A stretch of DNA of 64,000 nt from contig NZ_JAUYRV010000032.1 of NCBI RefSeq assembly GCF_030696665.1, forward strand, positions 1 through 64,000. Direction: 5' to 3'. The position numbers were made by a program, and so were the translations under genes. The notes beneath the pieces were generated by a model, which saw only the letters and a program-made list of their open reading frames with translations, had not been told where the DNA came from and searched no databases. This DNA comes from Novosphingobium sp. Lineage in GTDB: Bacteria > Pseudomonadota > Alphaproteobacteria > Sphingomonadales > Sphingomonadaceae. The first letter of the stretch is position 1. Each line of letters opens with the position of its first letter. Shown here piece after piece: positions 55,736-64,000 of the stretch.

Positions 55736-56881
55736 TCATGCTGGCACTCCAATGGGCTTGCGCGCAGGAATGGCCACGGGCGCATCGGGCTTTGCTTCAA
55801 AAGGCAGTTCAAGCACGACCTGAAACCCACCTTCCGGACGGTCAGAAATGTCGAACCGCTGGTTCTCGCCATAGGCTTGGGCCAGACGGTCGCGGATGTT
55901 GGCAAGACCAATGCCGGTGCTGTCGCTGCTCACGCCGAAGACCGTTGAAGGATCGGTGCCCGCTGGCAAGCCCGGGCCAGTGTCCGATACGGTGACCCGC
56001 AGCATCGGGCCGACGAGTTGCGCCTCAACCGTAATCTCCGCGCCATATTCCAGCGGGCCGACGGCATACTTGATCGCGTTTTCGACCAGAGGTTGCAGCA
56101 GCAACGAGGGCATAAGCGCGCTGCGCACAGCATCATCGATGCGAAACTCCGTGCGCAGCCGCTCTTCAAAGCGCATGCGCTCGATATCGAGGTAGAGCTT
56201 CAGCGTCTCGATTTCCTGCGCGACCGTAACCCTCGCGGTCGGCTCGTTCACCAGTGTGTACCGAAGGAACGACGACAGGCGCGAAAGCATGGCATTGGCC
56301 GGTTCGGTCTGCTTGAGCAGGACCAGCGTGGAGATCGAATTCAGCGTGTTGAACAGGAAGTGCGGGTTGAGCTGATAGCGCAGCATGGCAAGCTGGGCAG
56401 AAGTTGCCTGCGCCTCAAGCCGGATCAGCTGGTCGTTCTGCTCTTCCACCTGCAGGAAGAAATTGATCGCGTAATACAATCCGGTCCACGAGATCAGCAG
56501 CGTGAGATCGAGGTAGAACACGCCGAGGAACAGTTGCGCAAAACTGGCGTCGCCACCTTGCCGGTAAAGGCTGATCACCCACGAATCGATAAAGGCATAA
56601 AGGCCCACCGCTGACGACAGCGAAAGCGCCGTGATGCCCCAGGTGACCAGCGGCCGCCGGTTGATCAGCGCACGGTAGATCACCGACAGGATCAGCGAGA
56701 TTGAAAAGCCGGTGATCGTGGCGATGGCGACGATAACCAGAAACGACCACGGCTGCGCATTGGCGATAGACGACATCGCACGCAGCAACATCGCGCCGCC
56801 CCAGCCAAGGAACTGCAGGCGCCAGAAAGCGCGGTTCTTGTTGCCGAAGAACGGCGTGGGTCTGAACGGCAAGGCTGCCAT
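55736..56881 (-). CDS. LytS-like sensor histidine kinase
   Basis: LRYQLNPHFLFNTLNSISTLVLL, LLLQPLVENAIKYAVGP, VSDTGPGLP. Confidence 0.93.
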   Translation of the reverse strand: MAALPFRPTPFFGNKNRAFWRLQFLGWGGAMLLRAMSSIANAQPWSFLVIVAIATITGFSISLILSVIYRALINRRPLVTWGITALSLSSAVGLYAFIDSWVISLYRQGGDASFAQLFLGVFYLDLTLLISWTGLYYAINFFLQVEEQNDQLIRLEAQATSAQLAMLRYQLNPHFLFNTLNSISTLVLLKQTEPANAMLSRLSSFLRYTLVNEPTARVTVAQEIETLKLYLDIERMRFEERLRTEFRIDDAVRSALMPSLLLQPLVENAIKYAVGPLEYGAEITVEAQLVGPMLRVTVSDTGPGLPAGTDPSTVFGVSSDSTGIGLANIRDRLAQAYGENQRFDISDRPEGGFQVVLELPFEAKPDAPVAIPARKPIGVPA

Positions 56882-56918
56882 AACTGGGTTGTAACCGTTT
56901 GGAGGGGGCTAGGCTAGC

Positions 56919-57716
56919 TCAGCCTTTGCGCGCCGCGTCTATCGCGGATTGCAGTTCTTCGGGCGGGACTGCGCCGCTGATGATACGGCCGCCAACGATC
57001 CAAGCGGGCGTGCCATTGATGCCAAGCTGGCGCGCCATTTCAAGGTTGCGCTTCAGCTCGTCTTCCACATCAGAGCGGGCGGCAAAAGCGTTGGCAGAAG
57101 CAATGTCCAGTCCGGCGGCTCCGGCAGCGGCGGCAATGCTGGCGTCAGACGGGCGCGCGCCTTCGAACATGGCCTTGTGATAGGCGGGGTATTTGCCCTG
57201 TGCAGCGGCGGCGAGCGCCATGCGCGCGGCAGGCGCGCTTTCGGGTGCGATGATCGGCAGTTCGCGCACCACCACGCGCAAATCGGGGTTCTTGGCGACG
57301 AGTGTTTCAAGCGCTGCCACGCTCTGGCGGCAGTATCCGCAGGCAAAATCGGTGAATTCGACCAGCGTGACCTTGCCGCTGGGATTGCCGAGAACAGCGC
57401 CGGGGAACGGTGTTTCCAATGCCCCGCGCATCGGCGCGATCCGGGCTTCGGCTTCGCGCGCCTGCAGCCCTTCCATAGCCTCGGGAAGGATTTCGGGGTG
57501 TTCAAGGATGTAGTTGCGAACCAGCCCTTCGATGGCTGCGCGTTCCTTGCCGCTGATCCCGGCACTGGCGAGCGAGGCTTCAAGCTGCGCATCATCGGCT
57601 ACGGGCGCAGTGGCGCGCTGGTTGGCGTACCACCACCCTCCGCCCGCGCCTGCGAGGGCAAATACGGCGGCAGTCGCGGCGAACATGCCGAAGCGGCGGG
57701 GTGGTTTTTCAGTCAT
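56919..57716 (-). CDS. DsbA-family thiol-disulfide oxidoreductase
   Basis: LVEFTDFACGYCRQSVAALE with CGYC active site; NGTPAWIVGGRIISG. Confidence 0.93.
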   Translation of the reverse strand: MTEKPPRRFGMFAATAAVFALAGAGGGWWYANQRATAPVADDAQLEASLASAGISGKERAAIEGLVRNYILEHPEILPEAMEGLQAREAEARIAPMRGALETPFPGAVLGNPSGKVTLVEFTDFACGYCRQSVAALETLVAKNPDLRVVVRELPIIAPESAPAARMALAAAAQGKYPAYHKAMFEGARPSDASIAAAAGAAGLDIASANAFAARSDVEDELKRNLEMARQLGINGTPAWIVGGRIISGAVPPEELQSAIDAARKG

Positions 57717-57725
57717 GGCTGCGGC

Positions 57726-59090
57726 CTAGCGCGATTTGCGCTGGCGTTCCATCATTGCGCGGGCGGACATGGCGATATCCTGCGCGCGCAACCAGTCTGG
57801 CGTGCCTTTGGGCAGCGCGGCCTCAGCCGCTTCGGCACTGCGCACGGCATTGCCAAGCTGCATGTTCATCAGTTGCTGCTCTGCGCTGGCAAGACGCGCG
57901 CGGGGAATATCCCCCTTCGCTTCATAAACCACGCCGAGCTGATACCATGTGAACGGATTTTCGCGATCCCGCACCACCGATGCGCGCAGCACTTTCTCGG
58001 CCTCGGCAAAGTTGTCCTTGTCCTCGGTGGCGATCAGCGCATGGCCGAACGTGGTGGCGATCAGCGGAGAGTTGCCAGTCAACGCGGTCGCCCGGCGCAA
58101 GGGGCCGAGCGCATCGGAAGGCCGGCCGGATTCGAGCAGAATCTGGCCTTCAAGCTCAAGGAAATAAGGATTCTCGGGATCGCTGGCGATCAGGGACTTG
58201 GTTTCGGTCAATGCCTTGTCGACGAAGGCTTCCTTGTGAAAGGCATAGGCACGGGCATAACGCGCGGGCACGTCGGTCAGATATTCGGGATAGGCGCGCA
58301 GCGTGTCCTGCGGATCGGCGAGGTAGCCATAAAGCTTGGCCTTTACGCGCTGAAACCGGGCCTGAAGCGCTGCGGGCGGCGGCGTGTTCCATGCCGGATC
58401 GCGCGAATAGGAATCCTGCAGCGTCGATAGGCGGTCGGACGTCATCGGATGGGTGCGGTAGAATTCTGCGTCGGGATTGCTGCTGGCGCTATAGCCGTAG
58501 CGGTATTCCTGATTCTGCAGCTTCTTGAAGAACTCGATCGAACCGCGACCAGAGATACCCGCCTTGGCAAGAAAATCCGCGCCCGCAGCATCCGCCGAGC
58601 TTTCCTGCGCGCGGCTGAAGGCGAGGAACTTGCCCATCGCGGCCTGCTGCCCCGCCATGAACACGCCCATCGCAGCATCCGCCGATCCTGCCGCCGCCGC
58701 AAGGCCGCCCAGCAGCAGCGACAGCACGGTAATGCCGGTGGCAGGCTTCAACCCTTCGTCAAAGCGGATGATGTGGCCGCCGGTGATGTGGCCCAGTTCG
58801 TGCGCGATCACGCCTTGCAGTTCGTTGACGCTGTCTGCAGCGCCGATCAGGCCCGAATGAATGTAGATCGCCTGCCCGCCCGCCACGAAAGCGTTGATCG
58901 AGCCATCGTTGAGCAGGACGAGATCGACGGCATCGGGATTGAACCCCGCCGCCTTGAAGATCGGGGCCGAAGCCTCGCGGAACATCGCCTCCGTCTCGGC
59001 ATCGCGCAGCACGGATTGCGCGGCCGCGCTCTGCACGCAAAGCGAAAGCGCGGCGATGACGGCCAGAACGCGGGAAAAGATGAAGCTCAC
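57726..59090 (-). CDS. Secreted M48 family metalloprotease with TPR-like C-terminus (BepA-like)
   Basis: GVIAHELGHITGGHIIR; SSADAAGADFLAKAG; GTG start after which a signal peptide begins. Confidence 0.9.
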   Translation of the reverse strand: MSFIFSRVLAVIAALSLCVQSAAAQSVLRDAETEAMFREASAPIFKAAGFNPDAVDLVLLNDGSINAFVAGGQAIYIHSGLIGAADSVNELQGVIAHELGHITGGHIIRFDEGLKPATGITVLSLLLGGLAAAAGSADAAMGVFMAGQQAAMGKFLAFSRAQESSADAAGADFLAKAGISGRGSIEFFKKLQNQEYRYGYSASSNPDAEFYRTHPMTSDRLSTLQDSYSRDPAWNTPPPAALQARFQRVKAKLYGYLADPQDTLRAYPEYLTDVPARYARAYAFHKEAFVDKALTETKSLIASDPENPYFLELEGQILLESGRPSDALGPLRRATALTGNSPLIATTFGHALIATEDKDNFAEAEKVLRASVVRDRENPFTWYQLGVVYEAKGDIPRARLASAEQQLMNMQLGNAVRSAEAAEAALPKGTPDWLRAQDIAMSARAMMERQRKSR

Positions 59091-59100
59091 GGTTGCGGGA

Positions 59101-60057
59101 CTATCCCCCTGCCGCCTGAACCGCAACTGAAGGTGCGGTCACCCGTTGCAGAAACGGCAGCACGGCATCAATCGCACGGGTATCGCGCGAGAATGGTTGG
59201 GCAAACATCATGATGATCTTTTCGTGCGTCACGCCTTCAAGCAGGACCGGTCGGTTGGGCGCCCCCGCTTGCGTCAGCAATTGCGACAGATGCTGCGAAT
59301 TGCGTGGGCGCACCCGCGTATCGGCATCGCCGGTGACCAGCAGCAGCGGCGGAGCATTTTGGCGGGCAAAGTTGATGGGTTGGGTGCCCGCAAGATCAGG
59401 GGCATCACCGAACGCGTTGATCGTGGCGTCGCTGTCCAGCGGCAGGAAATCGAACGGACCTGCCAGCGCCACGGTGCCCCGGATCGCCGTGTCATCAAGG
59501 CCCACAGCCTTGAGCCACTGCGGATCAAGCGTGAGCATGGTGACATTGTAGGCCCCGGCGGAATGGCCCATCAGCGCCACGCGCGACGGATCGCCGCCCA
59601 GCTTTGCGGCATTGTCATGCACCCAGCGCACCGCCGCCGCGCCATCCTGGACCATCGCCGGAAAGCGCGCTTGCGGATAGAGCCGATAACCTGCCAGCAC
59701 CACGGCATAGCCCTTGGCGCAGAACGTGCGCGCGATGAAGCGATAGTCGTGCGGATCGCCCCCGGCCCAGCTGCCGCCGTGAACAAACACCAGCACTGGC
59801 AAGCTGCCCTTCGCACCTTGCGGAACAAACATTTCAAGCTTCTGCGCCGGGTCATCGCCATAGCGCAGATCGGCGACCTGCCGCATCGCGCCATCGCCGC
59901 CATTCAGCAGTTTGTCCGCGCCATCCAGCACGGCCACCGCGTTGTTTTCCAGCGCGCGGCGGAAAGCGTAGACGCTCAACGCACCGATCAGGACGATGCC
60001 CAGCACCGTCCAGCCGATCCAACCCATGCGCTTCTTGCCCTTCACCGCCCGTGCCAT
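59101..60057 (-). CDS. Alpha/beta hydrolase, HSL-like esterase
   Basis: VFVHGGSWAGGDP, ALMGHSAGAYNVTM. Confidence 0.92.
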   Translation of the reverse strand: MARAVKGKKRMGWIGWTVLGIVLIGALSVYAFRRALENNAVAVLDGADKLLNGGDGAMRQVADLRYGDDPAQKLEMFVPQGAKGSLPVLVFVHGGSWAGGDPHDYRFIARTFCAKGYAVVLAGYRLYPQARFPAMVQDGAAAVRWVHDNAAKLGGDPSRVALMGHSAGAYNVTMLTLDPQWLKAVGLDDTAIRGTVALAGPFDFLPLDSDATINAFGDAPDLAGTQPINFARQNAPPLLLVTGDADTRVRPRNSQHLSQLLTQAGAPNRPVLLEGVTHEKIIMMFAQPFSRDTRAIDAVLPFLQRVTAPSVAVQAAGG

Positions 60058-60098
60058 GCGGCGTGGGCTAGCAGGCCAATGCGCGCCGGGAAAGTGAC

Positions 60099-61460
60099 CT
60101 AACCGATCAGGTGACGGGCGGCTTTTTCAAACAGCGCAGCATCGCCTGCCACTTCGCCCAATGCAACGATCTCGCCGCTATCCAGCCGCCGCACCATGAC
60201 CAGGGCGAATTCCGCGCCTTCAGGCGGTGCGATGTCGGCAACCTTGTGAGGGGTCAGCGCGCGCAACGAATCGGCCAGAGCTTCGGGACCACGCTTGGCC
60301 AAGGCCTTGCCTGCTTCCTCTCGGCGCAGGCGGCGTTCGGTGTTGACCACGCCTTTCAGGCCGCCCGGCGCATCGGAAAGATAGGCGGCAAGCGCGCCCT
60401 TGCCGATTCCCGCCCGCTGCGCATGCGTCAGCGCCGCAGCGTATTCGGTCAACCGGGTCTTGTCATAGTCAGCGCCGAACACAAGCTTGACCACCGGAGT
60501 CATCGGCGCGCGGTCCTGCATCGTCAGGCCCGCATCTTCGAGCAGTTCGGCAAAGTCTTCCGGTTCGTCTTGCGCCGCCAGCGCAAAGTCCCAAGCGCGG
60601 CCGATGGCGGAATAGAGCGTGGCGCGGGTGCGGTCTTCGCTGGAATTGGCAGCCAGCGCCAGTTCGCGTGCCGAGGCCAGCCAATCGGCCAGCACTTCCG
60701 GCTCAGGCTCGCTGACCTTTATCGGCAGCGGCAGAATATCGTCATCCAATCCGAACGAGGGTTCGGGGAACGGGCTGAGTTCCAGCGCAACCGGACCATC
60801 GGCCCATGCATCGCCCGCTTCGATCAGCGGGCGGCGTGGCTGCTTCCTGACCGGCGTAGTATCCAGAGCCTGCCCGATTTCCAGCAGCAATTCATCGGTC
60901 GTCGCCTGATCGGCAAGTTCCTTCCAGTTGATCGCACCCATGATGTAATCAATCGCCGTGCCATCCGACGAGAACGGCAGCAGGATGCCGCGATAGAGGA
61001 TGGTGCGGCCATGCTGGTTGACGAATTCCGCCTCGAACCCGATCGGGGCCTGATTGGCGATGATCTGCATGTAATGGTCGGTAATGCGCGAGAGCAGCGA
61101 GCGGCCCGGAACGTGGCTCAGCCGTTCGATTGAACTTGCAGTGCCGCATTCTTCGGCCAGCTTTCCGCCGACGAAAGTGATCGCGGGGTCTTCAATGCCA
61201 TCGTCGAAGTGCAGCAGCACCAGATTGTCGGCAAAGTCGGGATAATCGCCATCCAGCAGCGTGGTGACCAGCGGGAAGGAGTGATTGCCAAGCAGGCTCG
61301 CCCAGTAGTTGTAGGCGCGCACCTGCATGCGGCGCTCGTCCTGGCCGACGACCTGCGGCGGCGGATCGCTCGCCACATCGTCCTCGTAGCCAGCAAGCTC
61401 GAAGTCGGTCTCGACGCTGTTGTCCCGGTCGAAATCGCGCAAAGTATCCATCAAACCCAC
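60099..61460 (-). CDS. PAS-domain-like protein with uncharacterised C-terminal region
   Basis: N-terminal RAYNYWASLLGNHSFP...DYIMGAINWKELADQ resembles PAS_5-type domain; C-terminal half unassigned. Confidence 0.7.
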   Translation of the reverse strand: MGLMDTLRDFDRDNSVETDFELAGYEDDVASDPPPQVVGQDERRMQVRAYNYWASLLGNHSFPLVTTLLDGDYPDFADNLVLLHFDDGIEDPAITFVGGKLAEECGTASSIERLSHVPGRSLLSRITDHYMQIIANQAPIGFEAEFVNQHGRTILYRGILLPFSSDGTAIDYIMGAINWKELADQATTDELLLEIGQALDTTPVRKQPRRPLIEAGDAWADGPVALELSPFPEPSFGLDDDILPLPIKVSEPEPEVLADWLASARELALAANSSEDRTRATLYSAIGRAWDFALAAQDEPEDFAELLEDAGLTMQDRAPMTPVVKLVFGADYDKTRLTEYAAALTHAQRAGIGKGALAAYLSDAPGGLKGVVNTERRLRREEAGKALAKRGPEALADSLRALTPHKVADIAPPEGAEFALVMVRRLDSGEIVALGEVAGDAALFEKAARHLIG

Positions 61461-61541
61461 CTGGTCCCCCTGTGTCCGGGACCGGTCTGGCGCAACTTTG
61501 TGAAGAAGTGCTTAAGTTGCGCCAACAGGGCTTCCGGCGCG

Positions 61542-62414
61542 TTAACGTTTGGCGATAGCCTCGGCCTTGGCGAGAAGCTGTTTACCCTGCGCCAGATGCA
61601 GCAATTCCACCATTTTTCCGTTTATTCTCAATGCGCCTTTGCCGGCGTTGGCAGGATCACCAAAGGCGGCGACAATCGCCTCCGCTTCGGCAACATCTTC
61701 GGCGCTGGGCGCAAACACACGGTTGCACAGGTCAAGTTGCGCTGGGTGAATCAGCGTCTTCCCGTCGAATCCCGAATCGCGCGCCTGCACGCATTCAGCC
61801 TCAAGTCGCGCCTGATCCTCAATCGCGTTGCACACCCCATCGAGGATCAGCAGGCCATGCGCCCGCGCCGCCAGCACCGCCATTGTCAGCACCGGCATGA
61901 ACGCCCCCCGGCCCGGCAACTGGGCAATGCCGCTGTCTTTTGCCAAGTCGTTCAGCCCCAGCACAAACCCGCGCAGCCGGGTGGTGCCGGCGCAGGCAGC
62001 AATGCGTTCCAGCGCCAGCACGGCACGCGGCGTTTCGATCATCACCCACAGCGCAACTTCGGGCGCAAACCCCGCCGCATCCATCGCGGCAGACAGCGCC
62101 TCTACATCCGCCGCATCATCCACCTTGGGTGCCAGCACAGCCTCTACCGGCGCGGCGGCGAGTGCGGTCAGATCGTCATGCCCCCACGGCGTTGCCAGTG
62201 CATTGATCCGCGCAATCAGCCGGCGGTGACCAAAACCACCCGCCTGCGCCTCGGCCACCAGCGCAATGCGCGCATCGGCCTTCGCCTCTGGCGCAACGGC
62301 GTCTTCCAGATCGAGCGCCACCGCATCGCAATCCAGCGTGCGCGCCTTGGCCATCGCACGGGCATTGCTGGCGGGCATATAAAGGACGGAGCGAAGCGGG
62401 CGGGAATCAGTCAA
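61542..62414 (-). CDS. HpcH/HpaI aldolase / CoA ester lyase (CitE-like)
   Basis: RSVLYMPASNARAMAKARTLDCDAVALDLEDAVAPEAK, GKTLIHPAQ. Confidence 0.93.
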   Translation of the reverse strand: MTDSRPLRSVLYMPASNARAMAKARTLDCDAVALDLEDAVAPEAKADARIALVAEAQAGGFGHRRLIARINALATPWGHDDLTALAAAPVEAVLAPKVDDAADVEALSAAMDAAGFAPEVALWVMIETPRAVLALERIAACAGTTRLRGFVLGLNDLAKDSGIAQLPGRGAFMPVLTMAVLAARAHGLLILDGVCNAIEDQARLEAECVQARDSGFDGKTLIHPAQLDLCNRVFAPSAEDVAEAEAIVAAFGDPANAGKGALRINGKMVELLHLAQGKQLLAKAEAIAKR

Positions 62415-63670
62415 GGTTTGCTCTCCGGTACGGCATCAAGGCGGCCTTCCTCACGCGTGGGCATCGGCGCAAGGAAGTGCATGGCAAGCGACGCGACCAG
62501 CCAGACCGCAGCGGCATGCAACGCCGTGGGAAGGCTGGCAATATCCGCCACCGTTCCCCACGCCCAAGCGCCCAGCGCCATTCCGCCGAAAGTGACAGCC
62601 TGATAGATCGAAAGGCAGCGGCCCAGAATATCTTCGGGACTGCGCAACTGCATGGCTACGTTCAGGCTGGTCATCGCGCTGGCCCAGCCCATGCCGCCCA
62701 GAAACGATGCCGCAATCGCCATAGGAATGCTGGTGGCCGATGCCATCACCACTTGCGCCGCAATGAAGATCAGCGTCGCTCCCGTCACCACCGCCTCGCT
62801 GCCAAAACGCCGCCGCACTTTGGATATGCCAATGGCGGTAAGGATCGATCCGATGCCAAAGCCGCCCAGCATCAGGCCATAATCCAGTTCGGTGCCGCCC
62901 AGCATATCGCGCGCGATGCTCGGCATCAGCGCCTGCAACCCTGCCGCGCCAGAACCGATCATCATGCCCCGCATCAACACTTTGCGGATGGGCGAAGACC
63001 CGGCGCAAAAGCGCAAGCCGCGCCCGATCGCCGCCAGCATCGGCTCGCGCACCGGCGTCAGCGATTCCGGCCGCCACATCGCCAGCACCGCGATCATTCC
63101 GATGTAGCTCACAGCATTCAGCCCAAACGCAACGCTGGTGCTCCACAGCGAAATCAGAATGCCGCCCAGCGCCGGGCCAACACTACGCGCCAGATTGAAC
63201 GAAACGGCGTTGAGCGAAATCGCCTGCGGCAGATCCTTCGGCCCCACCTGCAACCGCACCGAGGCCTGCCACGCCGGGCCATTCAGCGCGGTGCCCATGC
63301 CCACCATCAGCGTCAACGCGAGCAGCGAATACGGACCGATGTTACCGGTGAACGAAAGGCCCGCCAGGACCGCCGACACGATCAACATGCCGGTCTGCGC
63401 CGCCAGCATCACCCGTCGCCGGTCAAAATTGTCGGCAATCGCGCCTGCAAACATGCCCAGCAGCAGAATCGGGATAGTGGCCGATGCCTGCACCAGCGCC
63501 ACCAGAACATGGCTGGTGGTCAATTCCGTCATCAGCCACGCCGCGCCGACCGATTGGATCATCGACCCGATGTTTGAAAACAGGTTCGCTGTCCAGATCG
63601 CCCGGAACGCGGGGTATTGAAATGGTGCCAGCGCGCTTCCCGGGGCAGTCTGGACTTGCTGGCTTGGCAC
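62411..63670 (-). CDS. MFS transporter (MFS_3 / enterobactin-exporter-like)
   Basis: FQYPAFRAIWTANLFSNIGSMIQSVGAAWLMTELT, DNFDRRRVMLAAQ; 12 TM pattern. Confidence 0.92.
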   Translation of the reverse strand: MPSQQVQTAPGSALAPFQYPAFRAIWTANLFSNIGSMIQSVGAAWLMTELTTSHVLVALVQASATIPILLLGMFAGAIADNFDRRRVMLAAQTGMLIVSAVLAGLSFTGNIGPYSLLALTLMVGMGTALNGPAWQASVRLQVGPKDLPQAISLNAVSFNLARSVGPALGGILISLWSTSVAFGLNAVSYIGMIAVLAMWRPESLTPVREPMLAAIGRGLRFCAGSSPIRKVLMRGMMIGSGAAGLQALMPSIARDMLGGTELDYGLMLGGFGIGSILTAIGISKVRRRFGSEAVVTGATLIFIAAQVVMASATSIPMAIAASFLGGMGWASAMTSLNVAMQLRSPEDILGRCLSIYQAVTFGGMALGAWAWGTVADIASLPTALHAAAVWLVASLAMHFLAPMPTREEGRLDAVPESKP

Positions 63671-64000
63671 TACAGGTAACGGACCTTCATCTTCATCCGC
63701 ATCGGCGCGCCGGTCACGTCAAAGGCCGCAGCCTCAAACTTCGGCGCAGACATCTTGACCGGGGCATCGCGCGAAAAGCCGAAGCCTTCCTTCGGCAGGA
63801 ACAGCGACTTGTCCATCTTCTTGTTGCTGTTCTCGTCATGCAGCAGGACAATGGCATAGCGGCCCGGCTTCACATCGCGGATCACCAGCGTGCCGGGTTC
63901 GCTGGCCTTGATCGAAACAGAGCGCCGGTTCGGGTCTTTGTCGCACCCTTCCGGAAACAGCTTCGGATTGCTGCTCATGCACAGCCACACCACGCCCTTG
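63670..64000 (-). CDS. DUF2141-like protein, N-terminus beyond window edge
   Basis: VKPGRYAIVLLHDENSNKKMDKSLFLPKEGFGFSRDA; open frame to the right edge. Confidence 0.8.
   Translation of the reverse strand, partial: KGVVWLCMSSNPKLFPEGCDKDPNRRSVSIKASEPGTLVIRDVKPGRYAIVLLHDENSNKKMDKSLFLPKEGFGFSRDAPVKMSAPKFEAAAFDVTGAPMRMKMKVRYL

Noticed and set aside
54298-55995. 565-aa plus-strand ORF over nadC and the LytTR/LytS genes
   Set aside because: Spans several well-supported opposite-strand genes and shows no coherent domain.

Overview
This 64 kb, GC-rich window looks like ordinary chromosome from an alphaproteobacterium, probably a sphingomonad (Novosphingobium/Sphingomonas type). The lineage is inferred from gene content and repeat style; no search was run. 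I found no transposase, integrase, phage module or CRISPR array. Recognisable core genes are mutM, ubiE, ubiB, coaBC, dut, the SOS mutasome imuA-imuB-dnaE2, mmcB, nth, dapB, cobB-like, ubiG, lysC, gyrB and nadC. There is one tRNA-Arg(CCG). Features absent from the ORF track that I consider best supported are: (1) a yybP-ykoY (Mn2+) riboswitch upstream of a TMEM165/UPF0016 gene, with a hairpin that appears to sequester the start region; (2) a LexA-type GTTC-N7-GTTC box abutting the imuA start codon, plus about 100 bp of imuA/imuB dual coding; (3) two different palindromic repeat pairs flanking ubiB, one showing compensatory base changes; (4) a GGDEF-EAL gene running off the left edge; and (5) a likely single-base frameshift in an alginate-export-type porin. 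Candidate less-described systems are an FtsX-like ABC transporter with DUF3299 and a small CxxC protein (possible metal or thiol system), a TonB receptor/amidohydrolase/Lrp/metalloprotease peptide-scavenging module, a Qnr-like pentapeptide protein about 6.5 kb from gyrB, and a cupredoxin-like/GGDEF-EAL/DUF3034 module. All family assignments come from reading translated sequence and need HMM confirmation.
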